A stretch of DNA of 10,263 nucleotides, from the NCBI GenBank assembly GCA_946545145.1, contig CAMNNG010000041.1, positions 1 through 10,263 on the forward strand. The letters run 5' to 3'. Shown here piece after piece: positions 1-6,522 of this stretch (positions are counted from its first letter, which is position 1; each line of letters starts with the position of its first letter). The notes beneath the pieces are model-generated. The model saw nothing but the letters and a program-made list of their open reading frames with translations, made no database searches and was not told the DNA's origin. Both the position numbers and the translations under genes were made by a program. This DNA comes from an uncultured Bacillota bacterium (GTDB lineage: Bacteria > Bacillota > Clostridia > Peptostreptococcales > Anaerovoracaceae).

Positions 1-7
1 TTACTGC

Positions 8-649
8 TTACACTATACTGCCGATGTCCGTCAGCGGCATATCCTTATTATACTCACAGGCGAGGCCCTTCAAACGTATGAACTCCTCGATCTTTTCAAA
101 GTCCGGGTGGCGGCTGAGGTCGCCCTCAAACAGGATCACATCGTCTATCCGGCCCGAGGCTCCTCCAATAAATCCGTATCTGAAACCCTCAAGCTCCACG
201 TGTCCCGGCATCACGAGAAGGACGTCCATCCCTGCGGCAGAGCATTTCTTTTCGATGCCTCTGTCCGATGTGACGATGCTGTCCTCATCGACTATGAGGG
301 TGCTGCACTTCGTGTACCCCTGAGGGACATCTATCATTCTCATGCCGAGCTCTTCCGCTGCGCTGAGCAGAGCTGGGGCTGTGATATCAAGCCTGTGTAT
401 GAAGTACTTTCCCGTGCAGGCCGCGTTGTATATGCAGTCTTCCGGGTAAGCGGATCCGACATTTTCACGGATGCCCTCAAAGACAGGAGCGTCAGTATCC
501 GCACCGAGCCTGCAGTAATACAGATCGGCGTGCGAAGCAATAAAAGAGTCCGCGCCGCCGCTGACGGCGCAGACCCCGTAACCCCTATATATTATCTTAT
601 TTTTCATCCATACGGATGCATTTTCGGAAATGAATATATCTCTTTTCAT
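8..649 (-). CDS. DUF6873 family protein, predicted guanidino-modifying-enzyme (GME) fold
   Basis: A 213-residue protein that I match by memory to the DUF6873 family, which is annotated as a GME-fold family (the fold of arginine deiminases and amidinotransferases). No activity is established to my knowledge. Landmarks are YPEDCIYNAACTG near residues 68-80, QGYTKCSTLIVDE near 110-122 followed by TSDRGI, MPGHVELEGFRYGFIGGASG near 147-166, LSRHPDF near 178-184 and the C-terminal PLTDIGSIV. Conserved Cys, His and Asp residues are therefore available, but I cannot assign catalytic ones. No signal peptide or membrane segment is seen, so it is probably cytoplasmic. ATG at 649 is chosen because GAAAGG lies six bases upstream; a TTG in the same frame at 721 would overlap trpB2 and has no such support. 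It begins 40 bases after the trpB2 stop with no terminator between, so it probably shares the tryptophan T-box transcript. The gene is complete; its stop is at 8-10. Confidence 0.75.
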   Translation of the reverse strand: MKRDIFISENASVWMKNKIIYRGYGVCAVSGGADSFIASHADLYYCRLGADTDAPVFEGIRENVGSAYPEDCIYNAACTGKYFIHRLDITAPALLSAAEELGMRMIDVPQGYTKCSTLIVDEDSIVTSDRGIEKKCSAAGMDVLLVMPGHVELEGFRYGFIGGASGRIDDVILFEGDLSRHPDFEKIEEFIRLKGLACEYNKDMPLTDIGSIV

Positions 650-689
650 GTTGGCCTTTCGGTATTGACCGGCGGACCCGCTGCAGGGC

Positions 690-2066
690 TTATTTCTCAG
701 TGATGTCCGGGAGAGTAGCAAAGCCAGCCTCGAGCTCTTCGTCGGTCGGTATGTAATCTGTCATCTCTCCGTCATTGTACTTCTGATAAGCCGTAAGGTC
801 AAAGTATCCCGTGCCAGTGAGTCCGAATACGATCGTCTTTTCTTCGCCCGTCTCCTTGCACTTAAGAGCCTCGTCGATGGCGACTCTGATCGCGTGGCTG
901 CTCTCCGGAGCAGGAAGGATGCCCTCGACCTTGGCGAACTCTACAGCCGCCTCGAATACGCTCGTCTGCTCGACTGCGCGCGCCTCCATCAGTCCTTCGT
1001 GGTAAAGCTCGGAAAGGACGGGGCTCATGCCGTGGAATCTCAGGCCGCCTGCGTGGTTGGCAGAGGGGATGAAGCCGCTTCCCAGTGTGTACATCTTGGC
1101 GAGAGGCGTCACCTTGCCCGTATCGCAGAAGTCGTAAGCGTATCTGCCCCTTGTGAACGACGGGCAGGAAGCGGGCTCTACTGCGATGAATTCATAATCG
1201 TTTTCTCCGCGGAGCTTTTCGCCCATGAACGGCGAGATGAGTCCGCCGAGGTTCGATCCGCCGCCTGCGCAGCCGATGATCATGTCGGGCTTGATGCCGT
1301 ATTTGTCGAGAGCCGTCTTCGTCTCAAGACCGATGATCGACTGGTGGAGGAGGACCTGGTTGAGGACGCTTCCGAGAACGTAGCGGTAGCCTTCGCTTCC
1401 CACTGCGACCTCAACGGCCTCGGATATCGCGCAGCCCAGGCTTCCCGTCGTTCCGGGATGCTCTTTGAGGATGGCTTTTCCGACGTTCGTCGTCTCGGAA
1501 GGCGAGGGCGTTACGCCCGAGCCGTATGTTCTCATGACTTCGCGTCTGAACGGCTTCTGTTCGTACGAGACCTTGACCATGTAGACTTTGCAGTCGAGGC
1601 CGAAGTACGAGCATGCCATCGAAAGGGCCGTGCCCCACTGGCCGGCTCCTGTCTCTGTCGTTACGCCTTTGAGGCCCTGCTGCTTGGCGTAGTAAGCCTG
1701 TACGATGGCGGAGTTCAGCTTGTGCGAACCGCTGGTGTTGTTTCCTTCGAATTTGTAGAAGATCTTGGCCGGAGTGTCCAGCTTTTCCTCGAGGCAGTAA
1801 GCTCTTACGAGCGGGGAGGGACGGTACATGGCGAAGAAGTCCCTTACTTCCTCAGGGATGGGGATGTATCTAGTATCGTTGTCGAGTTCCTGTTTGATGA
1901 GTTCGTCGCAGAATACGGGGGAGAGGTCGGCAGCCGTCATCGCCTGACCCGTTGCGGGATTCCTGAGCGAAGCGGGTTTGACCGGCATGTCGGCGCGGAC
2001 ATTGTAAAAGTCCTTCGGCATTTCGTTTTCTGAGAGATAGATCTTGTACGGTGTGTCTTTTTTCAT
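690..2066 (-). CDS. trpB2: TrpB2-type tryptophan synthase beta chain (TrpB-like PLP enzyme)
   Basis: A 458-residue PLP enzyme of the TrpB2 (TrpB-like) branch of tryptophan synthase beta subunits, expected to condense indole with L-serine (some archaeal members prefer O-phosphoserine) to L-tryptophan. The long N-terminal extension before RPSPLVRA (about 82-89), and the length above the roughly 400 residues of ordinary TrpB, mark the TrpB2 branch. The PLP-binding lysine is K116 in SGSHKLNSA, the catalytic glutamate motif ETGAGQWG is at 138-145, and the phosphate-binding loop GCAGGGSN is at 265-272. No trpA or other trp gene is adjacent, so it may work as a stand-alone indole-salvage enzyme. ATG at 2066 is preferred because AGGAG lies eight bases upstream; the GTG at 2084 lies before that ribosome binding site. 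Expression is governed by the tryptophan T-box just upstream. DUF6873 follows it. Confidence 0.93.
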   Translation of the reverse strand: MKKDTPYKIYLSENEMPKDFYNVRADMPVKPASLRNPATGQAMTAADLSPVFCDELIKQELDNDTRYIPIPEEVRDFFAMYRPSPLVRAYCLEEKLDTPAKIFYKFEGNNTSGSHKLNSAIVQAYYAKQQGLKGVTTETGAGQWGTALSMACSYFGLDCKVYMVKVSYEQKPFRREVMRTYGSGVTPSPSETTNVGKAILKEHPGTTGSLGCAISEAVEVAVGSEGYRYVLGSVLNQVLLHQSIIGLETKTALDKYGIKPDMIIGCAGGGSNLGGLISPFMGEKLRGENDYEFIAVEPASCPSFTRGRYAYDFCDTGKVTPLAKMYTLGSGFIPSANHAGGLRFHGMSPVLSELYHEGLMEARAVEQTSVFEAAVEFAKVEGILPAPESSHAIRVAIDEALKCKETGEEKTIVFGLTGTGYFDLTAYQKYNDGEMTDYIPTDEELEAGFATLPDITEK

Positions 2067-2115
2067 TTTCTTTTCTCCTTTCACACATCATCTGAAATAC
2101 GGTACGCTGAATGGG

Positions 2116-2157
2116 AAAAAAGAAAACGGCTTCATCCCGCCAATGGGACAAAACCGT
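2116..2157 (-). terminator. T-box-controlled intrinsic terminator upstream of trpB2
   Basis: A 13-bp stem (2157-2145 with 2138-2126, including three G-U pairs) closes a six-base loop ATTGGC and is followed by a T-rich tract TTTTCTTTTTT to 2116. Its 5' arm contains GTTTTGTCCC, the same bases the antiterminator uses to pair with ACAAAAC and ATGGG, so the two structures exclude each other. It lies 49 bases before the trpB2 start. Confidence 0.92.
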
Positions 2158-2395
2158 GTTTTGTTAAAGCCACCCATACGCTCGTAAAGAGCGTTCTTCC
2201 GGATACAGCGTGATACCCGCTCCCTTTGTAACAGGTGGAGATCCCGTCGGTTGCTACTCGGCCTGAGCCTTTCGTCCGCCCTCACAAGTCCATTCGGCAG
2301 GGGTCCCGGCGCCGCGCTCACACCATCCGCAGCTCGCTCTCCCGGAATGATCTCTGCTTACTACTCTTGATCATCGGTTTGAAATATTTATATTG
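2116..2395 (-). promoter_or_regulatory. T-box riboswitch, tRNA-Trp specific (UGG specifier)
   Basis: The leader of trpB2 carries the hallmarks of a T-box, which senses uncharged tRNA and prevents termination. Stem I has a specifier loop closed below by CAAG (2369-2366) with CTTG (2288-2285) and above by GCAG (2357-2354) with CTGC (2300-2297). Its 5' side has the AGTA motif (2365-2362) and its 3' side reads GAATGGA, placing TGG, the Trp codon, at 2292-2290. A hairpin ACGCTC/GAGCGT (2194-2178) fits stem III. The T-box core GGGTGGC follows: ATGGG (2177-2173) pairs with CCCAT (2147-2143), a bulge starts with TGGC (2172-2169), and ACAAAAC pairs with GTTTTGT. TGGC complements the GCCA end of tRNA-Trp (discriminator G), agreeing independently with the specifier. 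The start of the RNA near 2395 is inferred from the promoter. Confidence 0.93.
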
Positions 2396-2401
2396 TGGAG
2401 G

Positions 2402-2430
2402 ATTATATAACCGGTAATAGGACCTGTCAA
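2402..2430 (-). promoter_or_regulatory. Sigma-A promoter of the T-box-trpB2-DUF6873 unit
   Basis: On the minus strand TTGACA (2430-2425) and TATAAT (2407-2402) are separated by exactly 17 bases, a perfect consensus sigma-A (sigma-70 type) promoter. An A-tract (seven A) lies a few bases upstream of the -35 and could act as an UP element. The expected transcript start is about 2395, just ahead of the T-box stem I. A promoter this strong fits a system controlled by attenuation rather than by initiation. Confidence 0.92.
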
Positions 2431-2481
2431 TAGTTTTTTTCGCTAAAGCGTAACAGCGCTGAAGAATTTTTCCCATGTGTA

Positions 2482-2490
2482 TGATATAAT
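2482..2490 (+). promoter_or_regulatory. Extended -10 promoter of ung, placed for a leaderless transcript
   Basis: TGATATAAT contains a perfect -10 hexamer (TATAAT, 2485-2490) preceded by the TGn of an extended -10. No convincing -35 hexamer is found 16-18 bases upstream, which extended -10 promoters tolerate. Only six bases separate the hexamer from the ung ATG, so initiation about seven bases downstream would fall on the start codon. The TGA at 2482-2484 is also an in-frame stop, so no earlier start is possible. Confidence 0.75.
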
Positions 2491-2496
2491 CAATGC

Positions 2497-3153
2497 ATGG
2501 TACACTTTGGAAACGATTGGGACGATATCCTGAAGGATGAATTCAGGAAGGAATACTATCTCAGGCTGAGACAGTTCCTCAAGGAGGAATACAGCTCTTA
2601 TGTGGTATATCCGGATATGTACGACATATTCAACGCGCTGAAGTCGACGGCTTACAGCGATGTCAAAGCCGTCATACTCGGACAGGATCCGTATCACGAG
2701 CCTGGGCAGGCGCACGGACTGTGCTTTTCGGTGAAAGAGGGGATAGAGCCTCCTCCTTCGCTCGTGAACATTTTCAGGGAGCTGAAGAGCGACCTTGGGA
2801 TAGACCCTCCGCCTCACGGCTGCCTGCAGCAGTGGGCTGACAGAGGCGTGCTCCTCCTGAACTCGGTGCTTACCGTCAGAGCGAGAAAGGCGGGATCGCA
2901 CAGGAACAAAGGATGGGAGATATTCACGGACAGGGTGATCGGCCTTCTCGGACAGAGGGAAAAGCCAATGGTGTTCATACTATGGGGGAATTATGCCAGA
3001 TCGAAAAAAACGCTGATTGACCAGAGCCGCCACCTCGTTATAGAGAGCGTCCATCCGAGTCCGCTCTCTGCATCAAGGGGCTTCTTCGGAGGCAGATACT
3101 TCTCGAGGACGAACGAGTTCCTCGACGAACCTATAGACTGGAAGATATATTGA
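2497..3153 (+). CDS. ung: Uracil-DNA glycosylase, family 1
   Basis: A 218-residue cytoplasmic base-excision repair enzyme that removes uracil from DNA. Family 1 motifs are intact: GQDPYH at 62-67 with the water-activating D64 and the Y66 that excludes thymine, the uracil-recognition Asn N122 in LLLNSVLTV, and HPSPLSASRGFFGG from H186 with the catalytic His. The length is normal for the family (about 220-230). The N-terminal WDDILKDEF matches the usual start of the fold, so little can be missing. ATG at 2497 is the only possible start: an in-frame TGA lies at 2482-2484 and none of TAT, AAT, CAA or TGC between them can initiate. No Shine-Dalgarno sequence precedes it and the -10 box is six bases away, so the gene is predicted to be translated from a leaderless mRNA. 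It is the first gene of an operon with lemA (21-base gap). Confidence 0.97.
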   Translation: MVHFGNDWDDILKDEFRKEYYLRLRQFLKEEYSSYVVYPDMYDIFNALKSTAYSDVKAVILGQDPYHEPGQAHGLCFSVKEGIEPPPSLVNIFRELKSDLGIDPPPHGCLQQWADRGVLLLNSVLTVRARKAGSHRNKGWEIFTDRVIGLLGQREKPMVFILWGNYARSKKTLIDQSRHLVIESVHPSPLSASRGFFGGRYFSRTNEFLDEPIDWKIY

Positions 3154-3174
3154 TCGGAAAAAGGAGGTAATGAT

Positions 3175-3723
3175 ATGGTACTGATCATCATCCTGATAAT
3201 CATCGCGCTGATCGCGGTGTTCTTTATCGGAACGTACAACGGCTTCGTCAAACTGAAGAACAGGGTGGATGAAGCGTTCGCGACGATGGATGTTTACATG
3301 AAAAAGCGTTTTGACCTCATACCGAATCTCGTAGAGACGGTGAAGGGCTACGCTGCGCACGAGAAAGAGACGCTCATGGCTGTCACGGAAGCCAGAGCGA
3401 GCATCATGAACGCGAAGACTACAGAGGAGAGGCTGGAAGGCGAAGGCGTGCTTTCCGGAGCTCTGAAGAGCCTTTTTGCCGTTTCTGAAGCGTATCCCGA
3501 CCTCAAGGCTAACCAGAACTTCCTCGACCTTCAGAAACAGCTCCAGAAAGTCGAAGAAGATATCGCGAACTCACGCAAATACTACAACGCTGTAGTAAGA
3601 GAGTACAACACGAAGAGAGAGTCCTTCCCGTCGAACCTCATCGCCTCGATGTTCCACTTTGAAAAGAGAGCGATGTTCGAGATCAACGAAAGTGAAAGAG
3701 AAAATGTTGAAGTCCATTTCTAA
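3175..3723 (+). CDS. lemA: LemA family membrane protein
   Basis: A 182-residue LemA family protein. Residues about 2-18 form one N-terminal membrane segment rich in Ile, Leu and Val, followed by the family signature YNGFVKLKNRVDEAFATMDV and the motif KKRFDLIPNLVETVKGY, after which the chain is a long, mostly helical domain with likely coiled-coil character. LemA proteins are anchored at the membrane with a helical bundle; their biochemical role is unsettled. The length is typical (about 180-200). The ATG at 3175 has the strongest ribosome binding site in the window, AAGGAGGT, in contrast to ung just upstream. The gene ends inside the start region of the DUF2207 gene (about 20-base overlap), which suggests coupled translation; LemA and DUF2207 proteins are often found side by side. 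Confidence 0.95.
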   Translation: MVLIIILIIIALIAVFFIGTYNGFVKLKNRVDEAFATMDVYMKKRFDLIPNLVETVKGYAAHEKETLMAVTEARASIMNAKTTEERLEGEGVLSGALKSLFAVSEAYPDLKANQNFLDLQKQLQKVEEDIANSRKYYNAVVREYNTKRESFPSNLIASMFHFEKRAMFEINESERENVEVHF

Positions 3724-5632
3724 AAAAAGAATAATGAGAGCGTCTTCAGCGGCCGCAGCGGTGATCCTCGCGCTGTGCTTTTCGCTTACTTTCTGCGTGC
3801 CCGAAGCCCAGGCAGACAGCATGGACTTCGACACGACTTCCTTCGACGTCAAGGTCAACGTCCAGCAGGACAACTCGGCCTACATCACCGAAAACATCGG
3901 GGTGGACATCACGGAGCCGATGCACGGTATCTACAGATACATCCCGCTTACTAATGACGTGACCTACAAGGACGACGATGGAAACGTCCTGAAGAGCGGC
4001 ACGGTGTCCATGAAGGTCGAGGACATCTCGGTCACGAAGGACAAGTACGACGTGTCGACGGAGCTGGGCAACAAGGTCATCAGGATAGGCGACGAAGACG
4101 TAACGATCGACGGGCTGAAGGATTACGAGCTTTCGTACCGCGTCAGATTCTATGACGACGGGATAGACGCTTACGATTCGTTCTACTACAACATCCTGCC
4201 GTTCGACTGGGAGACGCCGATAGATGAATCGACGATAACGGTAGTCATGCCGAAGAAGGTCAAGAAGGACGACATCAAGATAGCGGTCGGAAGCGGCGGA
4301 GGCAAAAGCGAGCTGGTCGACTGGGACCTCGAAGGGGGAAAGACGATCACGATCAGAGCGAACGAGCAGCTTCCCGCGGGCTCCGGCATCACGATAGGGA
4401 TAAAGCTCCCCGAGGGATATTTCACGGGCGAGATGACCCACAGGTTCTCGGATCTTCTCATGACTGCGGCAGCGATAGTCGCAGCGCTCGGAATGCTCCT
4501 TCTCTGGTTCAGATTCGGCAGGGACCCGAAGTCGATACAGACTGTAGAGTTCTATCCGCCTGAGGGCATCACTTCGGCTGACGCAGGATACATCATAGAC
4601 GGAACGGTCGACAAGGAAGACGTAGTTTCCCTCATGTTCTATCTTGCCCAGCAGGGATGCATATCGATAGAGGAGCAGGGGAAGAAAGATTTTGTTATCC
4701 ACAAAACCGGCGAGCTTCCTCCGACAGCGAAAAACTACGAGCAGGTATTCTTCGAAGGGCTCTTTGCCGGCGGCTCTGAAAGCGTTCGTCTCAGCAGCCT
4801 GAAGGAGGATTTCTACGATACTTTCCAGGCGACGAAGGAAATGATCGAGCAGGGCTTCAAAAAGCGCAAGAACAGGATATTCCCGTCTTCGGCGTCATGG
4901 ACAAGGCTGGCCGTTGCGGGCGTCACGATACTCGCCTTTGCCGTGATAGGATTTATGGCTTTCACTTCGTATTCGTCGTTTATGATGGTGGTCGGCACAG
5001 GCGCGGCCCTCATACTCACTCTCATAGCCGGATTCAAGGGCGTCAGAGTGCAGGACAGAAAGTATACGAAAGGAAAGTTCAGCAGAGTGTTCCACTCGCT
5101 GATCAGCCTGGCTCTGGTAGCAGGCGCAGGCGCGATCATGTGGTTCGTATCCGAAGGATCATTCTCGGGGCTGGTCATGAAGGCAGGGTTCATAGCCCTC
5201 GTCGTCTGCTCGTATTTCGCGATGCGCTACATGCAGAGCAGGACGAAGTACGGAGCGGAGATGCTCGGAAAACTCCTGGGATTCAGAGAGTTCATCAGGG
5301 TCGCCGAAAAGGACAGGCTCGAGATGCTCGTAGAGCAGAACCCGCAGTACTACTACGACATACTGCCGTACGCATACGTCCTCGGCCTTTCGAAGAAGTG
5401 GGCGCAGAAGTTTGAAGACATAGCGATAGAGCAGCCTGACTGGTACGTATCGAGGTCAGGCCCGGATATGTTCAATACATTTGTTTTCTATAACATGTGC
5501 AACAGCTTCTCCAGCAGAGCCGGAGCCACGATCAGCGTCCCGCCCGCAAGCGAGAGCGGCGGCGGAAGCTTCGGGGGAGGCGGCTTCTCCGGAGGAGGCG
5601 GCTTTGGCGGCGGCGGAGGCGGCGGCTGGTAG
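3704..5632 (+). CDS. DUF2207 domain-containing membrane protein with glycine-rich C-terminus
   Basis: A 642-residue predicted membrane protein of unknown function. A signal peptide or anchor (KKR followed by SSAAAAVILALCFSLTFCVPEAQA, about 9-36) leads into an extracytoplasmic DUF2207 domain (about 40-245) containing the characteristic HGIYRYIPL. A membrane segment follows at about 250-270, then a domain with FYPPEGITSADAGYI and LAQQGCISIEE that resembles a winged-helix fold. Four more membrane segments lie near 401-420, 424-444, 463-482 and 489-510, and then a soluble region with GFREFI and YDILPYAYVLGLSKKWA. The tail from about 618 is glycine-serine rich and ends in Trp, as is common in the family. 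ATG at 3704 is preferred (GAAAGAG just upstream, basic n-region); 3659 would add 15 charged residues inside lemA, and 3734 is also possible. It is the last gene of the ung-lemA operon. Confidence 0.92.
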   Translation: MLKSISKKRIMRASSAAAAVILALCFSLTFCVPEAQADSMDFDTTSFDVKVNVQQDNSAYITENIGVDITEPMHGIYRYIPLTNDVTYKDDDGNVLKSGTVSMKVEDISVTKDKYDVSTELGNKVIRIGDEDVTIDGLKDYELSYRVRFYDDGIDAYDSFYYNILPFDWETPIDESTITVVMPKKVKKDDIKIAVGSGGGKSELVDWDLEGGKTITIRANEQLPAGSGITIGIKLPEGYFTGEMTHRFSDLLMTAAAIVAALGMLLLWFRFGRDPKSIQTVEFYPPEGITSADAGYIIDGTVDKEDVVSLMFYLAQQGCISIEEQGKKDFVIHKTGELPPTAKNYEQVFFEGLFAGGSESVRLSSLKEDFYDTFQATKEMIEQGFKKRKNRIFPSSASWTRLAVAGVTILAFAVIGFMAFTSYSSFMMVVGTGAALILTLIAGFKGVRVQDRKYTKGKFSRVFHSLISLALVAGAGAIMWFVSEGSFSGLVMKAGFIALVVCSYFAMRYMQSRTKYGAEMLGKLLGFREFIRVAEKDRLEMLVEQNPQYYYDILPYAYVLGLSKKWAQKFEDIAIEQPDWYVSRSGPDMFNTFVFYNMCNSFSSRAGATISVPPASESGGGSFGGGGFSGGGGFGGGGGGGW

Positions 5633-5699
5633 AGATCAGCCGGGCGCCATCTGACGCAGCGATATGACGCGGCGCGGATGCAAAAAAGATGCTGATAAA

Positions 5700-5740
5700 A
5701 AACTCCTTTTGTCATCGATGGCAAGAGGAGTTTGATTTTT
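5700..5740. terminator. Bidirectional intrinsic terminator between converging operons
   Basis: A 12-bp stem, AAACTCCTTTTG (5700-5711) with CAAGAGGAGTTT (5722-5733), can extend by three more pairs to a four-base loop. On the plus strand it is followed by GATTTTTCTTT and on the minus strand by a run of T from the A-tract just before 5700. It can therefore stop both the ung-lemA-DUF2207 transcript and the murT-gatD transcript. Between the DUF2207 stop and this hairpin I see no gene. Confidence 0.92.
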
Positions 5741-5765
5741 CTTTGGGTCTTTCGCGGCCTCGAAG

Positions 5766-6503
5766 TTATTCTGAAAGGCGGGCCACCATATAATCATGCG
5801 CGTTGTTCTCAAGCGTGTCGTCAAGAGGTTCGAGGCTTGCGCTGCCGTACTTTCTTTCGAGGGCAGTAGATATCAGAAGGTCGCAGAACTTCGGGTTTTT
5901 TGGGAGCATGGGCCCGTGGCAGTAAGCGCCGAATACATTCTTGTAGTGCATGCCTTCGCGCCCGTCTTCGCCGTTGTTTCCAAACCCCTTGAGGACGTCC
6001 CCGATGGAGTCTACGCCGCTTCCCAGATACGTCTTTCCGGAATGGTTCTCAAAGCCTACTATCTTTTCTCCGTCCAGGGCGTCGCAGGTGAACATGTAGT
6101 TTCCGATCATCCTGTCGGGATGTCCCTTGGTGAAGTAGTCGATGCAGCCCATGAATTTCATTTTGTTGCCGTCCCACGTCTCGTAGTAGTCGCCGAGGAT
6201 CTGATATCCGCCGCATATGGCGAGGAAGGTCTTACCGTCTTCCATCGCTTCTTTGATGCCTGCCTTTTTGTTCGTCTCGGCGTCACCGATGAGGACGTCC
6301 TGCTCAAAGTCCTGACCGCCTCCGATGAAGAAGAGGTCGTACTTTGACGGATCGAGCTTTTCGCCGACGGAAAGACCTGTGACAGAGCACTCGATTCCGC
6401 GTCTTTCGATCCTGCTTTTCAGGCATATGATATTGCCGGTGTCCCCGTAAAGATTGAGAAGGTCGGGGTAGAGGTGGCATATATTGATTTTCTTTTCAGA
6501 CAT
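5766..6503 (-). CDS. gatD: Lipid II isoglutaminyl synthase, glutaminase subunit GatD
   Basis: A 245-residue class I glutamine amidotransferase of the CobB/CobQ-like type. It releases ammonia from glutamine for MurT, which amidates the alpha-carboxyl of the D-Glu in the lipid II stem peptide to D-isoglutamine at the inner face of the membrane. The N-terminal HLYPDLLNLYGDTGN and FFIGGGQDFEQ (about 58-67) are family signatures; the nucleophile is C97 in AICGGYQILG and the catalytic His is H196 in GAYCHGPMLPKNP. FENHSGKTYLG (151-161) is also conserved. The length is normal. ATG at 6503 has GAGG seven bases upstream. The gene starts 19 bases after the murT stop, so the two are co-transcribed, and the bidirectional terminator follows. 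Confidence 0.97.
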   Translation of the reverse strand: MSEKKINICHLYPDLLNLYGDTGNIICLKSRIERRGIECSVTGLSVGEKLDPSKYDLFFIGGGQDFEQDVLIGDAETNKKAGIKEAMEDGKTFLAICGGYQILGDYYETWDGNKMKFMGCIDYFTKGHPDRMIGNYMFTCDALDGEKIVGFENHSGKTYLGSGVDSIGDVLKGFGNNGEDGREGMHYKNVFGAYCHGPMLPKNPKFCDLLISTALERKYGSASLEPLDDTLENNAHDYMVARLSE

Positions 6504-6522
6504 TCTATAACCTCGTTTCGGA

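Noticed and set aside
894..2033. Long open frame on the plus strand opposite trpB2
   Set aside because: It lies wholly antisense to a convincing PLP enzyme, has no ribosome binding site and its composition is that of a mirrored GC-rich third-position pattern.
2349..2372. Local hairpin ATGATC/GATCAT at the 5' end of the T-box leader
   Set aside because: It would break the specifier-loop helices that fit the T-box consensus; treated as chance complementarity.
3659..3703. Earlier ATG for the DUF2207 gene inside lemA
   Set aside because: It would add 15 charged residues before the signal peptide and overlap lemA by 65 bases; ATG at 3704 has a purine-rich site and a normal n-region.
3746..4702. 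Long open frame on the minus strand opposite the DUF2207 gene
   Set aside because: Rich in Arg, Val and Asp as expected of an antisense reading, no family resemblance, and opposite a gene with clear domains and membrane segments.
5555..5632. GGC/GGA repeat tract as a possible repeat element
   Set aside because: It encodes the glycine-rich C-terminal tail common in DUF2207 proteins and stays in frame to the stop codon.
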